The translations under genes and the position numbers were made by a program. A stretch of 43,724 nt of DNA. It comes from Caldilineaceae bacterium (lineage in GTDB: Bacteria > Chloroflexota > Anaerolineae > Caldilineales > Caldilineaceae). The stretch's first letter is position 1; each line of letters begins with the position of its first letter. Positions 17,205-26,950 of this stretch are shown piece by piece. The notes under the pieces were generated by a model. The model was not told where the DNA came from. It ran no database searches and worked only from the letters and a program-made list of their open reading frames with translations. The stretch is from the NCBI GenBank assembly GCA_022824685.1, contig JAJDZJ010000021.1:1-43724 (forward strand), written 5' to 3'.

Positions 17205-18431
17205 TCAATCCCCCGCCACCCTGGACGCCGCCCTCAACGCCACGCCAGCAACGCTCTTGCGCCAAATGTACAGGGCAACCATCGCCAAAGCAACATAGAC
17301 AAACGCGTTCAAAGCGAAAACGCCACGCATTCCAATCAGAGGAAAAACCGCCGCGCCCAAGACCGGCGCCACCATTCGACCGCCCGAATTAACGCTATTC
17401 CCCAACCCGAAAGTCGTTCCGTGCGCCCCCTGCGGTGTCCGCAGATTGAGCAGCGCGCTCGTCGCAGGCATGATCGCCCCGGCGCTGATCCCCGTAAGCG
17501 CCTGCAGCGCAAGCAACTGCCACGCGCTGCCAACAAACGCCTGCGACGCATACACCAATACCGCCACCATCGCGCCTGCCGCAAGCACCTTCTCGTGCCC
17601 GATCCGATCGCTCAGTTTTCCCAGATAGATCGCGCTAACCGAGCCGACCGCCGCTTTCGCCCCCATACTCAGCCCGGTCATCATCGCCGCGCCCTCACTC
17701 GAAGCCAGCAGCTCCACGAAGAAAAACGCCATGATCGGCATCGTCACCGATCGACCAAGGCTCTGCAAAAAGGATGCCGAATAGAGAGACGCCATATCCG
17801 GAGCTTTGACAAGCTTTCGATAGCCTTCCCAAATGTTCACCCTCTGCTGGACGGGCAAAGGCTCGAATTCCTCCTTCACCCAGAAGATGACGGCAACACC
17901 TGCCAGGGCCAGGGCAGCGCCCGTTATCCAGAAACTTGCTCGGTAGCCAAACGCCTCACTGACAACGCCGCCGATCAGCGGCCCAACTGCCACTCCTACC
18001 CAGATTCCAGTCTGGATCAGCCCCAGTGACTCCCCCGATTTCTCCTTCGGCACAGTGGACGCCACGAGTGCGCTCGTGGCCGAAACCACCCCCGTCAACA
18101 GGCCCTGCACTGTCCGGACCAGCACCAACTGCTCCGCGCTCTGTGCGAATCCCATCAGAACTACCATCACCGCGCCCCCCAGGCTGGCCCGGATTAACAT
18201 CGGCTTGCGACCGTACCGATCCGCCACCGCGCCCCACATCGGCGACGAGATCATCATCGTCACCGCCTGCGACGAAAATACCAGGCCCGACCAGAAAGCG
18301 ACCGAACCTCTCGTCGCAACCCCAATCTCCTCCACATACAGGGGCAGGAACGGAAATACCAGGCTGAAGCCCGCAACCGAAAGGACTTGCACAGCGAACA
18401 GCACATAGAGATTGCGGCGCCACTCTGCCAT
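17205..18431 (-). CDS. MFS transporter, DHA1/MdtG-like drug exporter
   Basis: Twelve-helix major facilitator, 408 residues from the ATG at 18431 (MAEWRRNLYVLFAVQVL) with GAGAG upstream; the frame is open further but uninformative there. The opening LSVAGFSLVFPFLPLYVEEI, motif A in MWGAVADRYGRKPMLIRA between helices 2 and 3, and the helix 5 motif C-like VGPLIGGVVSEAFGYRASF place it in the DHA1 proton-coupled exporters, near MdtG/YceE. A second motif-A-like loop is YLGKLSDRIGHEKVL. The substrate cannot be predicted. It is a single gene, convergent with the kinase. Confidence 0.9.
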   Translation of the reverse strand: MAEWRRNLYVLFAVQVLSVAGFSLVFPFLPLYVEEIGVATRGSVAFWSGLVFSSQAVTMMISSPMWGAVADRYGRKPMLIRASLGGAVMVVLMGFAQSAEQLVLVRTVQGLLTGVVSATSALVASTVPKEKSGESLGLIQTGIWVGVAVGPLIGGVVSEAFGYRASFWITGAALALAGVAVIFWVKEEFEPLPVQQRVNIWEGYRKLVKAPDMASLYSASFLQSLGRSVTMPIMAFFFVELLASSEGAAMMTGLSMGAKAAVGSVSAIYLGKLSDRIGHEKVLAAGAMVAVLVYASQAFVGSAWQLLALQALTGISAGAIMPATSALLNLRTPQGAHGTTFGLGNSVNSGGRMVAPVLGAAVFPLIGMRGVFALNAFVYVALAMVALYIWRKSVAGVALRAASRVAGD

Positions 18432-18524
18432 TGGAACTCTCTTCGACCGGTGCAAACGGGGGGATACCGCAGAACTAAATCGCTTTTGTAAACCGCTAAA
18501 GTGATCCGTCCTCAAAACTACCAC

Positions 18525-19090
18525 AGTTGCTCAAGACATTCAAGTCGCCCGAATCGACCGGGGGCAGATCACAATTGGGGTTTCCAGGAGAATCGGGTCC
18601 CAGGATTCAGTGGATTACTCGCCCTCCCCCTCCCCTGCAGTTCCCCCTGCCCCTTGCCACTCTACCTCATTCCGCAAACCCCTGTAGGGGCGTCCCTTGT
18701 GGGCGCCCAAGCCCCTCCGCACAGAAACCAGCCTACAATCAGAGACGCCAACACGTCCCCCGCGTTGTTCCCCTGCAGTTCACCTGCCCTTCTCCCCGCA
18801 GGTCGCCCCCATTTTCCCGTCCGGACAACGAATCACGGTGGCACTGTTGTATCAATCCATAGATAGCCTGAAACTCGCCCCCGTTCTGGACTGCACCCGA
18901 ATCGACCAGTGCAGTCCACATATCAGGCTGTCAGGAGACATAGGTTCCAGGATTCACAGCACTTACCCTAAAGCAACCCCAAACTCACCCCACTCTGTCC
19001 TACCCTCCCGTCGCCCCCCTCAAAGGTCGGCGCCGCGGCGCATTTCCGCTCTGCACTGACCACTGACCACCGACCACTGACCACTGCCGT
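18525..19090. repeat. Intergenic repeat region with a REP-like hairpin and a diverged 70-bp pair
   Basis: No gene is supported here. A REP-like copy starts at 18682 (CTGTAGGGGCG, then TGTGGGCGCCCA) with its tail running to about 18760. It is flanked by two related, diverged segments of about 70 bases at 18551-18620 and 18898-18968. These share CGAATCGACC at the start, CAGGAGA in the middle and CCAGGATTCA near the end. At 19057-19085 there is a short low-complexity run of GACCACT/GACCACC units. The plus strand is strongly pyrimidine-rich. Confidence 0.7.
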
Positions 19091-20170
19091 TCAAAATAAC
19101 TGTGGATACAGATAGGCAATCATCCCCAGGGTAATGTTATACGCCGCGTGCGCGATAACGCACGTTGAGGTATTGAATCGCAAACGAATCCCACCCAGAA
19201 TCAGGCCCACGATGAACACTGCCAGCGTCGAAAGGGTAATGCCGTACTGGCTGTGCACGACAGCAAAGAGAAAACTGGTGAACAGAAGACCGAATCGAGG
19301 CTGCAGCGCCCCCCGAAACAGGGTCTCCTCACCAATCCCCGCAGCCAGCCCCAGAGTGAGAATGCCGGGAATCGAACCGAGCAGCGGCCCGATCAGAGAT
19401 TCAGTCAGCCGCTCGACATCCTCATCAAACCCCCATCCAGCCGCGGCGGCAACCATCTCCAATACAAGGATGACCCCAACGGAAACCAGTCCTGTCCCAA
19501 TACCTATGGCAACTTCCTTCGGCTGAGGGAACACCAGACCGAGTCGTCCAAGAGCCTGCGCCAGCGTCCGCCTGGTCAACCAGCCAATCCCGACCAGCGC
19601 CCATAGCGCAAACGTCAGCTGCTGCACCCACAATGAGAGCAACAGGCCCCCGCCGTCGCTTGGAGCGGCCTCCGACAGGTCAGCCAGAGTCTCCAAACCC
19701 ACGCCCAGCGTAAACGTGAGATTTACAACGGCCAACATGACAAATGAGACGGCGACCGCGTGAACGCTGCTCAGGGGATCAGTCCGCAGGACTTGAGAGA
19801 CGCTCCCGCGAACAGCGGGAAGCAGCAGCAGAGGCGCAGCAACCGCCGGAACCCAGAGGCCGAGGCCAAGAATCTCCAGCCTGTCAAGCACGGGCAGTAT
19901 GCTTTCCAACTGGTCTACTCCACCTCCTGACAGTATGTCGAGAAGGCTCTGTCTCATTCCTTCTTCCGTTCTCATCCTGATGCCGACAACGTGGATAAGC
20001 GCCCCGACCACTGCCATCGTGCCGAAAATGATCAGATGCAGCGTATATGAGACTCCGGCATACGCCGTCCCAGAGCCTCCTTCGGCTCGCTGCTTGTCGG
20101 CCACGTTTGCCAATAGCACGATAACAAAAAGCGGAACGAACAGCAGTAGGGTCAAACCGCTCTCAACCAT
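19091..20170 (-). CDS. CPBP-family intramembrane glutamic endopeptidase (CAAX protease-like)
   Basis: About 359 residues from the ATG at 20170, which has GGAGTGAGAG upstream; an in-frame ATG at 20230 has none. Eight or so hydrophobic segments are present. The C-terminal Abi/CPBP domain has its catalytic motifs: Glu-Glu and Arg in GIGEETLFRGALQPRFG, His in FAVVHSQYG and the last His/Asn in IAHAAYNITLGMIAYL. Such proteins cleave prenylated or other membrane substrates or protect against bacteriocins; the target here is unknown. The N-terminal 200 residues are an extra membrane region with a soluble loop (GGGVDQLESILPVLDRLEI). Confidence 0.88.
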   Translation of the reverse strand: MVESGLTLLLFVPLFVIVLLANVADKQRAEGGSGTAYAGVSYTLHLIIFGTMAVVGALIHVVGIRMRTEEGMRQSLLDILSGGGVDQLESILPVLDRLEILGLGLWVPAVAAPLLLLPAVRGSVSQVLRTDPLSSVHAVAVSFVMLAVVNLTFTLGVGLETLADLSEAAPSDGGGLLLSLWVQQLTFALWALVGIGWLTRRTLAQALGRLGLVFPQPKEVAIGIGTGLVSVGVILVLEMVAAAAGWGFDEDVERLTESLIGPLLGSIPGILTLGLAAGIGEETLFRGALQPRFGLLFTSFLFAVVHSQYGITLSTLAVFIVGLILGGIRLRFNTSTCVIAHAAYNITLGMIAYLYPQLF

Positions 20171-20230
20171 TAGTTCTCTCACTCCATCCAAATTATCGGG
20201 ACGCTGCGCCTGAACGGGATCGGTTCGCAT

Positions 20231-20912
20231 CGCGCCCAGGGCCGGAGTCCTGCAGCGCGTCTGGAACCGGTTTCTGCTTCACGAGGCCGACCCCAACGAT
20301 CTCCGGCAGGTCAGCGAGTCGCAAACCCATCGACGTTGAACCAACTACGCCAGCAACCGTCCGGCCCAAACGTCTGGTTTCCACCCTGAACTGCAAGTGA
20401 CCAGAGATGATCCTTGCTGCCTCCGATGCGAAATCCTACATTTCAGGTCATTTGTCCGGAATTCATGTGCGTGTTCGATAGCGACCGTCCAATCTCTTTC
20501 CCGACTGGTTGCTTCACCCGCATCCATCGGGGAAGTAAACGAATCGCAGCTATTGGCAAGCCTACCACAGCCGACCAGGCAACCGTAAAACACATCGCCC
20601 GTCCTTGGTCCTTGCCCCACGTCACTGGCGAAGAGCGTAACAGCCGGCGGCCAAAGGATTTCACTGCGAAAGGATTGCGACGCGTATAACGCTTGACCTT
20701 TGCCCTCTTCCCCCTGGCCCTCTCCCCCCTGGACCTCTCCCCCCTGGACCTCTCCCCAGACAAAGCATCAACCTCAGAACACTCTTCTTCGCGCCCCCTT
20801 CGCGGACAAGGTGATGTTCTCCCTACCCCTCCGTGCCCCTCCGCGGATCAGAGGTGTTGCCGTTCTCCCTGCCCCTCCGTAGACTACTGATGTTTCACGT
20901 TTTCCCGCGCGC
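20231..20912. other. Long noncoding region with tandem and dispersed repeats
   Basis: About 680 bases without a supported gene. At 20713-20757 there are three tandem 15-base units of the type CCTGGACCTCTCCCC. At 20831-20850 there is a copy of the dispersed motif CCGTGCCCCTCCGCGGATCA. A short open frame at 20193-20396 on the minus strand has no ribosome-binding site. The sequence becomes AT-richer just before the polyphosphate kinase promoter. Confidence 0.55.
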
Positions 20913-20941
20913 TTTACATTTGCAAAGGTTTTCCCTAGAAT
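20913..20941 (+). promoter_or_regulatory. Candidate sigma-70-type promoter of ppk
   Basis: TTTACA (20913-20918) and TAGAAT (20936-20941) are separated by 17 bases. This would start transcription near 20948, about 58 bases before the preferred ppk start. The surroundings are AT-richer than flanking DNA. Seen by eye only. Confidence 0.5.
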
Positions 20942-21005
20942 AGGGGGCAATCGCGCCTGCAGTTCAGACCACTGCGCCTCGAAGAACATGTCGGAGACAG
21001 GATTG

Positions 21006-23375
21006 ATGAACAGCTACACATACCGATTTGACGAAAACGGTGATAGCCCGGCGCCGGTCGAGCAACTCACAACCGAGGATGCGTCCGGCATCGACGATGG
21101 CGCGCCCATCGACTGGCGTCCCGATGCCTCCGCCGGTATCACCATGCCGCCTGTCTCTGCCTACCCGCCCCATACCACCCCCTTGACCAACCTCTCTATC
21201 GATGAATTGGCCGACTCACCGGCCGTCTACAACAGAGAACTGAGCTGGCTGGACTTCAACTGGCGCGTCCTCTACGAAGCCCTCGACGATCGCAACCCGC
21301 TCTTGGAACGGCTCAAATTCGTCGCCATCACCAGCAGCAATCTCGATGAATTCTTCCGCAAACGCGTCGGCGGCTTGAAACGGCAGCAGGCCGCCGGTGT
21401 CGCCAACCTCACCCTACACGGCTGGACACCAGACTTTCAGATGCGCCTGATCGCCCGCCACGTGCGCGCCATGGTCCAGTGCCAGACCCACGCGCTCCTC
21501 AATGAAATCCTCCCGGGACTGCGCGACGAAGGTATGCGCATTGTCGCCTATGACGAACTGCCGCAAGACCGGCAGAATGAGCTGGCCGACTTTTTCCGCC
21601 GCGAGATTTACCCAATTTTGACCCCTCTGGCTGTCGACCCTGGCCACCCATTTCCTTTCATAAGCAACCTCAGCCTGAGCCTTGCCGTGGAAATGCGCGA
21701 CCCCGTCAACGGCGAAATCAGGTTCGCCAGGGTCAAAGTGCCTTCCAACCGCGCTCGCTGGGTCACAGTCAACGACTCCCTCGACTTTGTCCCTCTCGAA
21801 CAGGTGATTACCCACAATCTGGCCAACCTGTTTCCCGGCATGGAGCTGATCGCCGCCTATCCTTTCCGCGTGACCAGAAACGCCGATATCGCGCGCAGCG
21901 AAGAAGAGGCCGACGACCTGCTCGAGATGATCAGCGAAGAGCTCCGCGAACGCCGCTTCGCCCCCATCGTCCGCCTCGAAGTCGCCGAATCGATGCCCGA
22001 TGACATCCGCGCCATCCTGATGCAGGAAATGGCGCTGCATCATACCGACGTCTACCACCACCAGGGACCCCTTGGCGTAGCAGACCTCCTGCCGCTCGCA
22101 GATGTCAACCTCCCCCACCTCAAGAATCAGCCCTGGACCCCGCAAACCCACCCCGCCTTTTCCGGCGTTGGCAGTCTAACGCGACCTGCCGATATCTTCT
22201 CCATCATCAGAAAGGGCGACGTACTCGTCCATCACCCCTATCACAGTTTCGCCGCCAGCACGCAGGCCTTCATCGAAGCCGCCGCCCGAGACCCGCAGGT
22301 TCTTGCCATCAAGCAGACTTTGTACCGGACCAGCTCCGATTCCCCTGTCGGCAGAGCCCTGATCCAGGCCGCCGAACGCGGCAAGCAGGTCGCCGTCCTT
22401 GTCGAGCTAAAGGCTCGCTTCGACGAGGAACGCAACATTGAATGGGCCCGCACACTTGAAGACGCAGGCGTCCATGTGGCCTACGGCCTCGTTGGCCTCA
22501 AAACGCATACCAAGACCACTCTCGTCGTGCGCGAAGAGGAGGAAGGCATCCAGGTTTACGCCCACATCGGCACCGGCAACTACAACCCGAAAACCGCCGG
22601 CCTGTACACCGATCTCGGCCTTCTGACCGCCCGTCCCGAAGTCGGCGCAGACCTCATGGACCTCTTCAATTTTCTCACCGGCTACAGCCGCCAGCGCCAC
22701 TTCCGCCGCCTCCTGGTCGCGCCCGTCAACATGCGCGACCGGTTCGTGGAGCTGATCGACACCGAGGCCGCCAACGCTCTCGCCGGTCGCCCTGCCGGCA
22801 TCACCGCGAAGATGAACGGCCTCGATGACCCTGTCGTCGTCCGCGCACTCTATCGCGCAAGCCAGGCCGGCGTGCCTATCAAGCTGATCGTGCGCGGCAA
22901 TTGCCGGATCCAGCCCGGAATCCCTGGAATCAGCGACAATATTGAGGTGGTCAGCGTCATCGGACGCTTCCTGGAACATCACCGCATCTACTCATTCCTC
23001 AACGAAGGCAGACCCCTCTACTTCATCGGCAGCGCCGACTGGATGTCGCGCAACCTGATCGCCCGCGTCGAGGCAATCGTGCCCGTGGAAGAGCCCGCCC
23101 TCCAGGAGCAGCTTCAGCGCATCCTCGACTGCTGCCTCGAAGATCGCCGCCAGTCCTGGCACTTTCAGGTTGACGGCCTCTATCACAGGCTCGAGGATCA
23201 GTCGACCGTCGACGGCCGCCCGCCTTTGCAACCGGATGAAGACGCATCCGACGCCCAGGGCGCGCTCGAAACCGCGGCAACCCGCCTCCAGAACGGCATC
23301 GAATACGCGGCCCGCGCCTACGGCACACACCAGGCCCTGATGGATTGGACCCAAAACAGCCTGGGGCTCATCTAG
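21006..23375 (+). CDS. ppk1: Polyphosphate kinase (PPK1)
   Basis: Reversible polymerisation of ATP gamma-phosphate into polyphosphate (EC 2.7.4.1), about 789 residues. The start at 21006 is preferred for the GGAG nine bases upstream; an in-frame ATG at 20988 lacks a site. About 60 N-terminal residues precede the family start at [18 protein letters not shown], followed by the helical N domain ([18 protein letters not shown]). The catalytic domains show [16 protein letters not shown], the autophosphorylated His in [12 protein letters not shown] (about residue 501), [17 protein letters not shown], and the second conserved His in [11 protein letters not shown] (about residue 658). All key residues look intact. 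It may link to phosphate storage and stress response. Confidence 0.97.
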   Translation: MNSYTYRFDENGDSPAPVEQLTTEDASGIDDGAPIDWRPDASAGITMPPVSAYPPHTTPLTNLSIDELADSPAVYNRELSWLDFNWRVLYEALDDRNPLLERLKFVAITSSNLDEFFRKRVGGLKRQQAAGVANLTLHGWTPDFQMRLIARHVRAMVQCQTHALLNEILPGLRDEGMRIVAYDELPQDRQNELADFFRREIYPILTPLAVDPGHPFPFISNLSLSLAVEMRDPVNGEIRFARVKVPSNRARWVTVNDSLDFVPLEQVITHNLANLFPGMELIAAYPFRVTRNADIARSEEEADDLLEMISEELRERRFAPIVRLEVAESMPDDIRAILMQEMALHHTDVYHHQGPLGVADLLPLADVNLPHLKNQPWTPQTHPAFSGVGSLTRPADIFSIIRKGDVLVHHPYHSFAASTQAFIEAAARDPQVLAIKQTLYRTSSDSPVGRALIQAAERGKQVAVLVELKARFDEERNIEWARTLEDAGVHVAYGLVGLKTHTKTTLVVREEEEGIQVYAHIGTGNYNPKTAGLYTDLGLLTARPEVGADLMDLFNFLTGYSRQRHFRRLLVAPVNMRDRFVELIDTEAANALAGRPAGITAKMNGLDDPVVVRALYRASQAGVPIKLIVRGNCRIQPGIPGISDNIEVVSVIGRFLEHHRIYSFLNEGRPLYFIGSADWMSRNLIARVEAIVPVEEPALQEQLQRILDCCLEDRRQSWHFQVDGLYHRLEDQSTVDGRPPLQPDEDASDAQGALETAATRLQNGIEYAARAYGTHQALMDWTQNSLGLI

Positions 23376-23697
23376 ACCCTCCCCGCAACCCGCACGACCG
23401 GGGGCCCGCTCGAGGGCCCCCCACCCCTCACTCCCCGCCGATAATCCCTGCGCCCGCCCCTCGGCCCACTTTGCCGCGCCGCTGACCACTGCATTGCCGC
23501 GCCCTGCCCCGCGCCCTCCATCCTCCCCCCGGACACGACATCAATCACAAAACATGGTCCTAACTCTTTTTCGCGGACAACGAGACACTCTCCGTGCCCC
23601 TCCGTGCCCCTCCGTGGATCAATGTCGTTGACCTTCCCCGTGCGCCACCATTGATCACCCGTCCTTCCCGTCAGTTCCCCCGCCCATTCCACCTGAC
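23376..23697. repeat. Intergenic region with dispersed CTCCGTG repeat
   Basis: About 320 bases of pyrimidine-rich DNA. At 23591-23622 there is a copy of the second dispersed repeat: tandem TCCGTGCCCC units followed by TCCGTGGATCAA. It is preceded by TTTTCGCGGACAACG, which also precedes the copy near 20810. An inverted GC-rich stretch at 23398-23421 (GGGGGCCC, then GAGGGCCCCCC) could act as a hairpin after ppk, but no T-run follows. Confidence 0.5.
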
Positions 23698-23726
23698 TTG
23701 ACAACCGCCACTCTGACAGTTACAAT
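23698..23726 (+). promoter_or_regulatory. Promoter of the DtxR-family gene, apparently leaderless
   Basis: TTGACA (23698-23703) and TACAAT (23721-23726) are spaced by exactly 17 bases, close to the sigma-70 consensus. The -10 box ends six bases before the ATG at 23733, so transcription would start at or next to the start codon. No ribosome-binding site lies between. The short spacer from the box to the gene leaves little room for an operator except over the promoter itself. Confidence 0.7.
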
Positions 23727-23732
23727 TTAGCC

Positions 23733-24425
23733 ATGACTAAAAACTACTCCTCCGAAATCGCCAGCCCCCTTTCCTCAAACCACGAGGACTACCTTAAGGC
23801 CATCTACATCCTGGAGGCTCGCGGCGAACAGGTAACCAACTCGGTCCTCTCCGAATACATCGGCTTCACCCCTGCCTCCGCCACCAACATGGTCAAAAAA
23901 CTTTCACAAATGGACCTGGTGATCTACCGCCCCCACCAGGCCGTTTCCCTGACCCCAACCGGCAGACGGGTCGCCCTCGAAATCCTTCGCCACCACCGCC
24001 TGTTGGAGCTCTTCCTCCACAAAACACTCGACATCCCCTGGGACAGCGTCCACGAAGAGGCCGAACGCCTCGAGCACGTGATCAGCGAAGCGCTGGAAGA
24101 TGCCATAGCCGCCTCTCTTGGCTACCCCAAAGTTGACCCCCACGGCGACCCGATTCCCACCAAGACCGGAGAAATCGGCCCCACCCCAGGTCACCCCCTC
24201 TCTCAAGCCAAAGCCGGCCGCGCCTATAAGCTCGTACGCGTCCTGAGCCAGGAAAAGGAGCGCCTTGCCTACCTCGGAAGGCTGGGCCTGAACCTGTACG
24301 TAGAACTGTTCCTGCGCGAACATGCCCCTTTTGACGGTCCTGTACTCGTTGAAGTTGCCGGTGTCGAACACGCCCTTGCCGCGGAAATGGCAGCTCTCCT
24401 GCAAGTTGTGCCCGCGTCAGCATAA
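23733..24425 (+). CDS. DtxR/MntR-family metal-dependent transcriptional regulator
   Basis: 230 residues. The N-terminal winged helix shows EDYLKAIYILEARGEQVTNS, the recognition helix FTPASATNMVKKLSQMDLV and the wing HQAVSLTPTGRRVALEIL. The dimerisation and metal-binding domain follows, with the family's HHRLLELFLHKTLDIPWDSV and EEAERLEHVISEALEDAIA, which supply His and Glu ligands. A C-terminal SH3/FeoA-like region is present (residues about 150-225), making it nearer DtxR/IdeR than short MntR. It probably senses Fe2+ or Mn2+ and represses uptake genes. No metal transporter is next to it; the downstream genes are an export ABC system. A strong promoter overlaps its start. Confidence 0.92.
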   Translation: MTKNYSSEIASPLSSNHEDYLKAIYILEARGEQVTNSVLSEYIGFTPASATNMVKKLSQMDLVIYRPHQAVSLTPTGRRVALEILRHHRLLELFLHKTLDIPWDSVHEEAERLEHVISEALEDAIAASLGYPKVDPHGDPIPTKTGEIGPTPGHPLSQAKAGRAYKLVRVLSQEKERLAYLGRLGLNLYVELFLREHAPFDGPVLVEVAGVEHALAAEMAALLQVVPASA

Positions 24426-24650
24426 TAGGTGCTCTGTCAGGATTCTGTCGTCGTGTCGTCAGCCGCTTATCCTCGATTCATGCGATAATGGTCGAAGAAT
24501 CAGTACTGCCGAAGCATGGTAGGTCCAGGATTGAGATCCTCGGCTTCTCGCGTATTCGGTCCACTGCAAGAGCAGCGTCCCTGGCTAACTCGATGCAAGC
24601 GCCATTTGCGCCTCGTGTGGTTTGTCGTTGTTCTTCGGTTTAAAAGGTCC

Positions 24651-26888
24651 ATGATCTTTAGAAATCTGACGCGGCGGGCGGTTAGAAGCAGCCTGACCCT
24701 CCTCGGCATCGCGATAGGCGTCGCCGCCGTTGTCGCCCTCGGAGCCATCGCAGAAGGCCTCGCCTCCAACTTCGCCGTCGTCGTAGGCGGCAGCAGCAAC
24801 GACCTGCTTATCACGCAGGCAGAAGCCCTCGACCCCGCGCTGAGCAGCCTCGACGATACCATCGGCGAACGCCTTCAGGCCGTTCCCGGGGTGGAACGAG
24901 TTGAACCAGGCGTTTACACGTGGGTCACGACTGCCGACCTCCCCTTCTTTCTTCTCTTCGGGTTTGAGATCGGCAGCACCGCCATGGATCACTATCGAGT
25001 CGTTGAAGGCAAACCGGTGAGCGGTCCCGGCCAGATCATCATAGGCCGCCGCGCCACCGAATCAATCGACATCGCTGTCGGCGACAGCCTCCGCATCTAC
25101 GGCACGCCTTACCGGGTCGTCGGCATCTACGAGACAGGCCAGGGCATCGAGGAGTCCGGCGGCGTCCTCATGCTGGAAGACGCCCAGGCCGCCGCGCAAT
25201 TCGAACGCAAAGTCAGCCTGTACGAGATCGGCCTGCGCCGCGGCGACAACGTCGATGACACAATTGCACGAATCGAATCCCTTGACCTCGATCTCAAGGT
25301 GAGCAAAACCAGCGAACGCGAAAGCAACCAGCAGTATGAGCAGATGTTGCAGGGATTCGCCTGGGGCATCGCGGCCATCGCCATCTTCATCGGCGGTTTT
25401 GGCATGATGAACTCGATGGTCATGAGCGTGCTCGAACGAACCCGCGAAATCGGTACGCTGCGCGCGCTGGGATGGAGTCGCTGGCGCGTCCTTTGGATCA
25501 TCCTCGGCGAATCGGTGACATTGAGCGCACTCGGCGGCGTTGTCGGCATTCTTCTCGGCATCGGCTTGGCAAAACTTGCCGGCACGGTCCCGGGAATGGG
25601 GGTCCTCCTTACCGGTGTTTTCACCCCAGCCATCTTCCTTCAGGGTCTCGGAACGGCTCTCGTCCTGGGCCTGGTCGGCGGCGTTTATCCCGCTTGGCGG
25701 GCCGCTGGTCTGCGCCCTGTCGAAGCCCTTTCCTACGAAGGAGGCACGGCCTCCGACTTCAGAGCCGGACCGCTGAGCCGGTACGGCAGCCAGAGCTTTC
25801 GAAATCTGTGGCGGCGCCGCAACCGGACACTGCTCGCCTCCGCCGGGATCGGCATCGGCGTTGGAACACTGGTCATGCTCGGTGGCATCACCGCCGGCCT
25901 GATCGGCCAGATGAACAACCTCGCCGGCAGCGGCAGCCCCGGAAACCTGACCGTGATGCAGCGCGATGTGCCGGACATGTCGCTGAGCAGCATTGACGAA
26001 AACGTCGTGCGTCAGATTCAGGCCATGCCGCAGGTTGAATCGGCAAGCCCCATGGTTCTGGGTGTGGTCCTCACCCCCGAACTGCCCCTCTTCATCCTTC
26101 ACGGCCTCGATCCCAACAGTCCCGCCATGGACCACTACAAACTTGCCGCCGGGCGGCGCGTCCAGCGCCCCTCCGAAATTATGATTGGCAGCAGCGCGGC
26201 GGAATCCTACGACCTGGGCCTGGGAGACACGCTGACCCTGTATAATACTCGCTATAAGGTTGTGGGCATCTACGAGACCGGAGTAGCCTGGGAGGAAGGG
26301 GGAGGCATCCTGGCCTTGCGCGAGTCTCAGCGCATCCTCAATCGCCCTCGCAATGTCAGTTTCCTCTTTGTCGACGTCACAGATCCCTCCTTGGCTCTTC
26401 CGGTCCAGGAAGCAATCAATCAGAGGTTTCCCAAGGTACGTGCCAGCATCAGCAGCGAATTTGCCCAGAATACCGACGACATCGCCTCCATGCAGGGAAT
26501 CGCCGCCGCAATCGGTCTGCTCGCCCTGGTCGTGGGCGGCATCGTCGTGGCCAACACCATGATCATGTCGATCTACGAACGAACCCGTGAGATCGGCACA
26601 CTACGGGCACTGGGCTGGCCCGGAAAACGCATTCTTTCACAGATAATGCAGGAAAGCCTTCTCCTCTGTCTCCTGTCCGCTATCGTCGGCAGCGTCGGCG
26701 CCGTCCTGTTGCTTACCGGACTCGCCGCGCTGCCAATCCCAGGCGGCGCCATGCTGCGACCGGCCTGGGAACCGGGTACCTTCGTGATGGCCGTAAGCCT
26801 CGCTGTCGTGCTCGGCCTTGCCGGCGGCTTCTACCCTGCCTGGCGGGCCAGCAAACTGCAACCGGTCGAGGCGCTGCGCTATGAGTGA
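24651..26888 (+). CDS. ABC transporter permease with two tandem MacB/FtsX modules
   Basis: About 745 residues from the ATG at 24651, where the classic opening MIFRNLTRRAVRSSLTLLGI begins; the frame is open to 24516, but that part is untypical. The protein is an internal duplication. Each half has an N-terminal helix, a large extracytoplasmic MacB-PCD domain and three C-terminal FtsX helices. Matching segments include TAMDHYRVVEGKPV with PAMDHYKLAAGRRV, YRVVGIYETGQG with YKVVGIYETGVA, and ERTREIGTLRALGWSRWR with ERTREIGTLRALGWPGKR. One chain would thus form the dimer that MacB-like permeases build from two. It is followed at once by a HlyD adaptor and an ATPase, so a MacAB-like exporter is inferred. 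Confidence 0.9.
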   Translation: MIFRNLTRRAVRSSLTLLGIAIGVAAVVALGAIAEGLASNFAVVVGGSSNDLLITQAEALDPALSSLDDTIGERLQAVPGVERVEPGVYTWVTTADLPFFLLFGFEIGSTAMDHYRVVEGKPVSGPGQIIIGRRATESIDIAVGDSLRIYGTPYRVVGIYETGQGIEESGGVLMLEDAQAAAQFERKVSLYEIGLRRGDNVDDTIARIESLDLDLKVSKTSERESNQQYEQMLQGFAWGIAAIAIFIGGFGMMNSMVMSVLERTREIGTLRALGWSRWRVLWIILGESVTLSALGGVVGILLGIGLAKLAGTVPGMGVLLTGVFTPAIFLQGLGTALVLGLVGGVYPAWRAAGLRPVEALSYEGGTASDFRAGPLSRYGSQSFRNLWRRRNRTLLASAGIGIGVGTLVMLGGITAGLIGQMNNLAGSGSPGNLTVMQRDVPDMSLSSIDENVVRQIQAMPQVESASPMVLGVVLTPELPLFILHGLDPNSPAMDHYKLAAGRRVQRPSEIMIGSSAAESYDLGLGDTLTLYNTRYKVVGIYETGVAWEEGGGILALRESQRILNRPRNVSFLFVDVTDPSLALPVQEAINQRFPKVRASISSEFAQNTDDIASMQGIAAAIGLLALVVGGIVVANTMIMSIYERTREIGTLRALGWPGKRILSQIMQESLLLCLLSAIVGSVGAVLLLTGLAALPIPGGAMLRPAWEPGTFVMAVSLAVVLGLAGGFYPAWRASKLQPVEALRYE

Positions 26889-26950
26889 ATCTCCCGCATC
26901 AGCCCGTCCACAGACTCCGGCTGATGCCTTTCTGTGCAATAAGGATAGAC

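Noticed and set aside
20193..20396. Minus-strand frame of 67 codons upstream of the CPBP protease
   Set aside because: No ribosome-binding site or recognisable domain, and it overlaps the possible long start of the protease.
25062..26135. Minus-strand open frame of 357 codons
   Set aside because: Antisense shadow of the duplicated permease.
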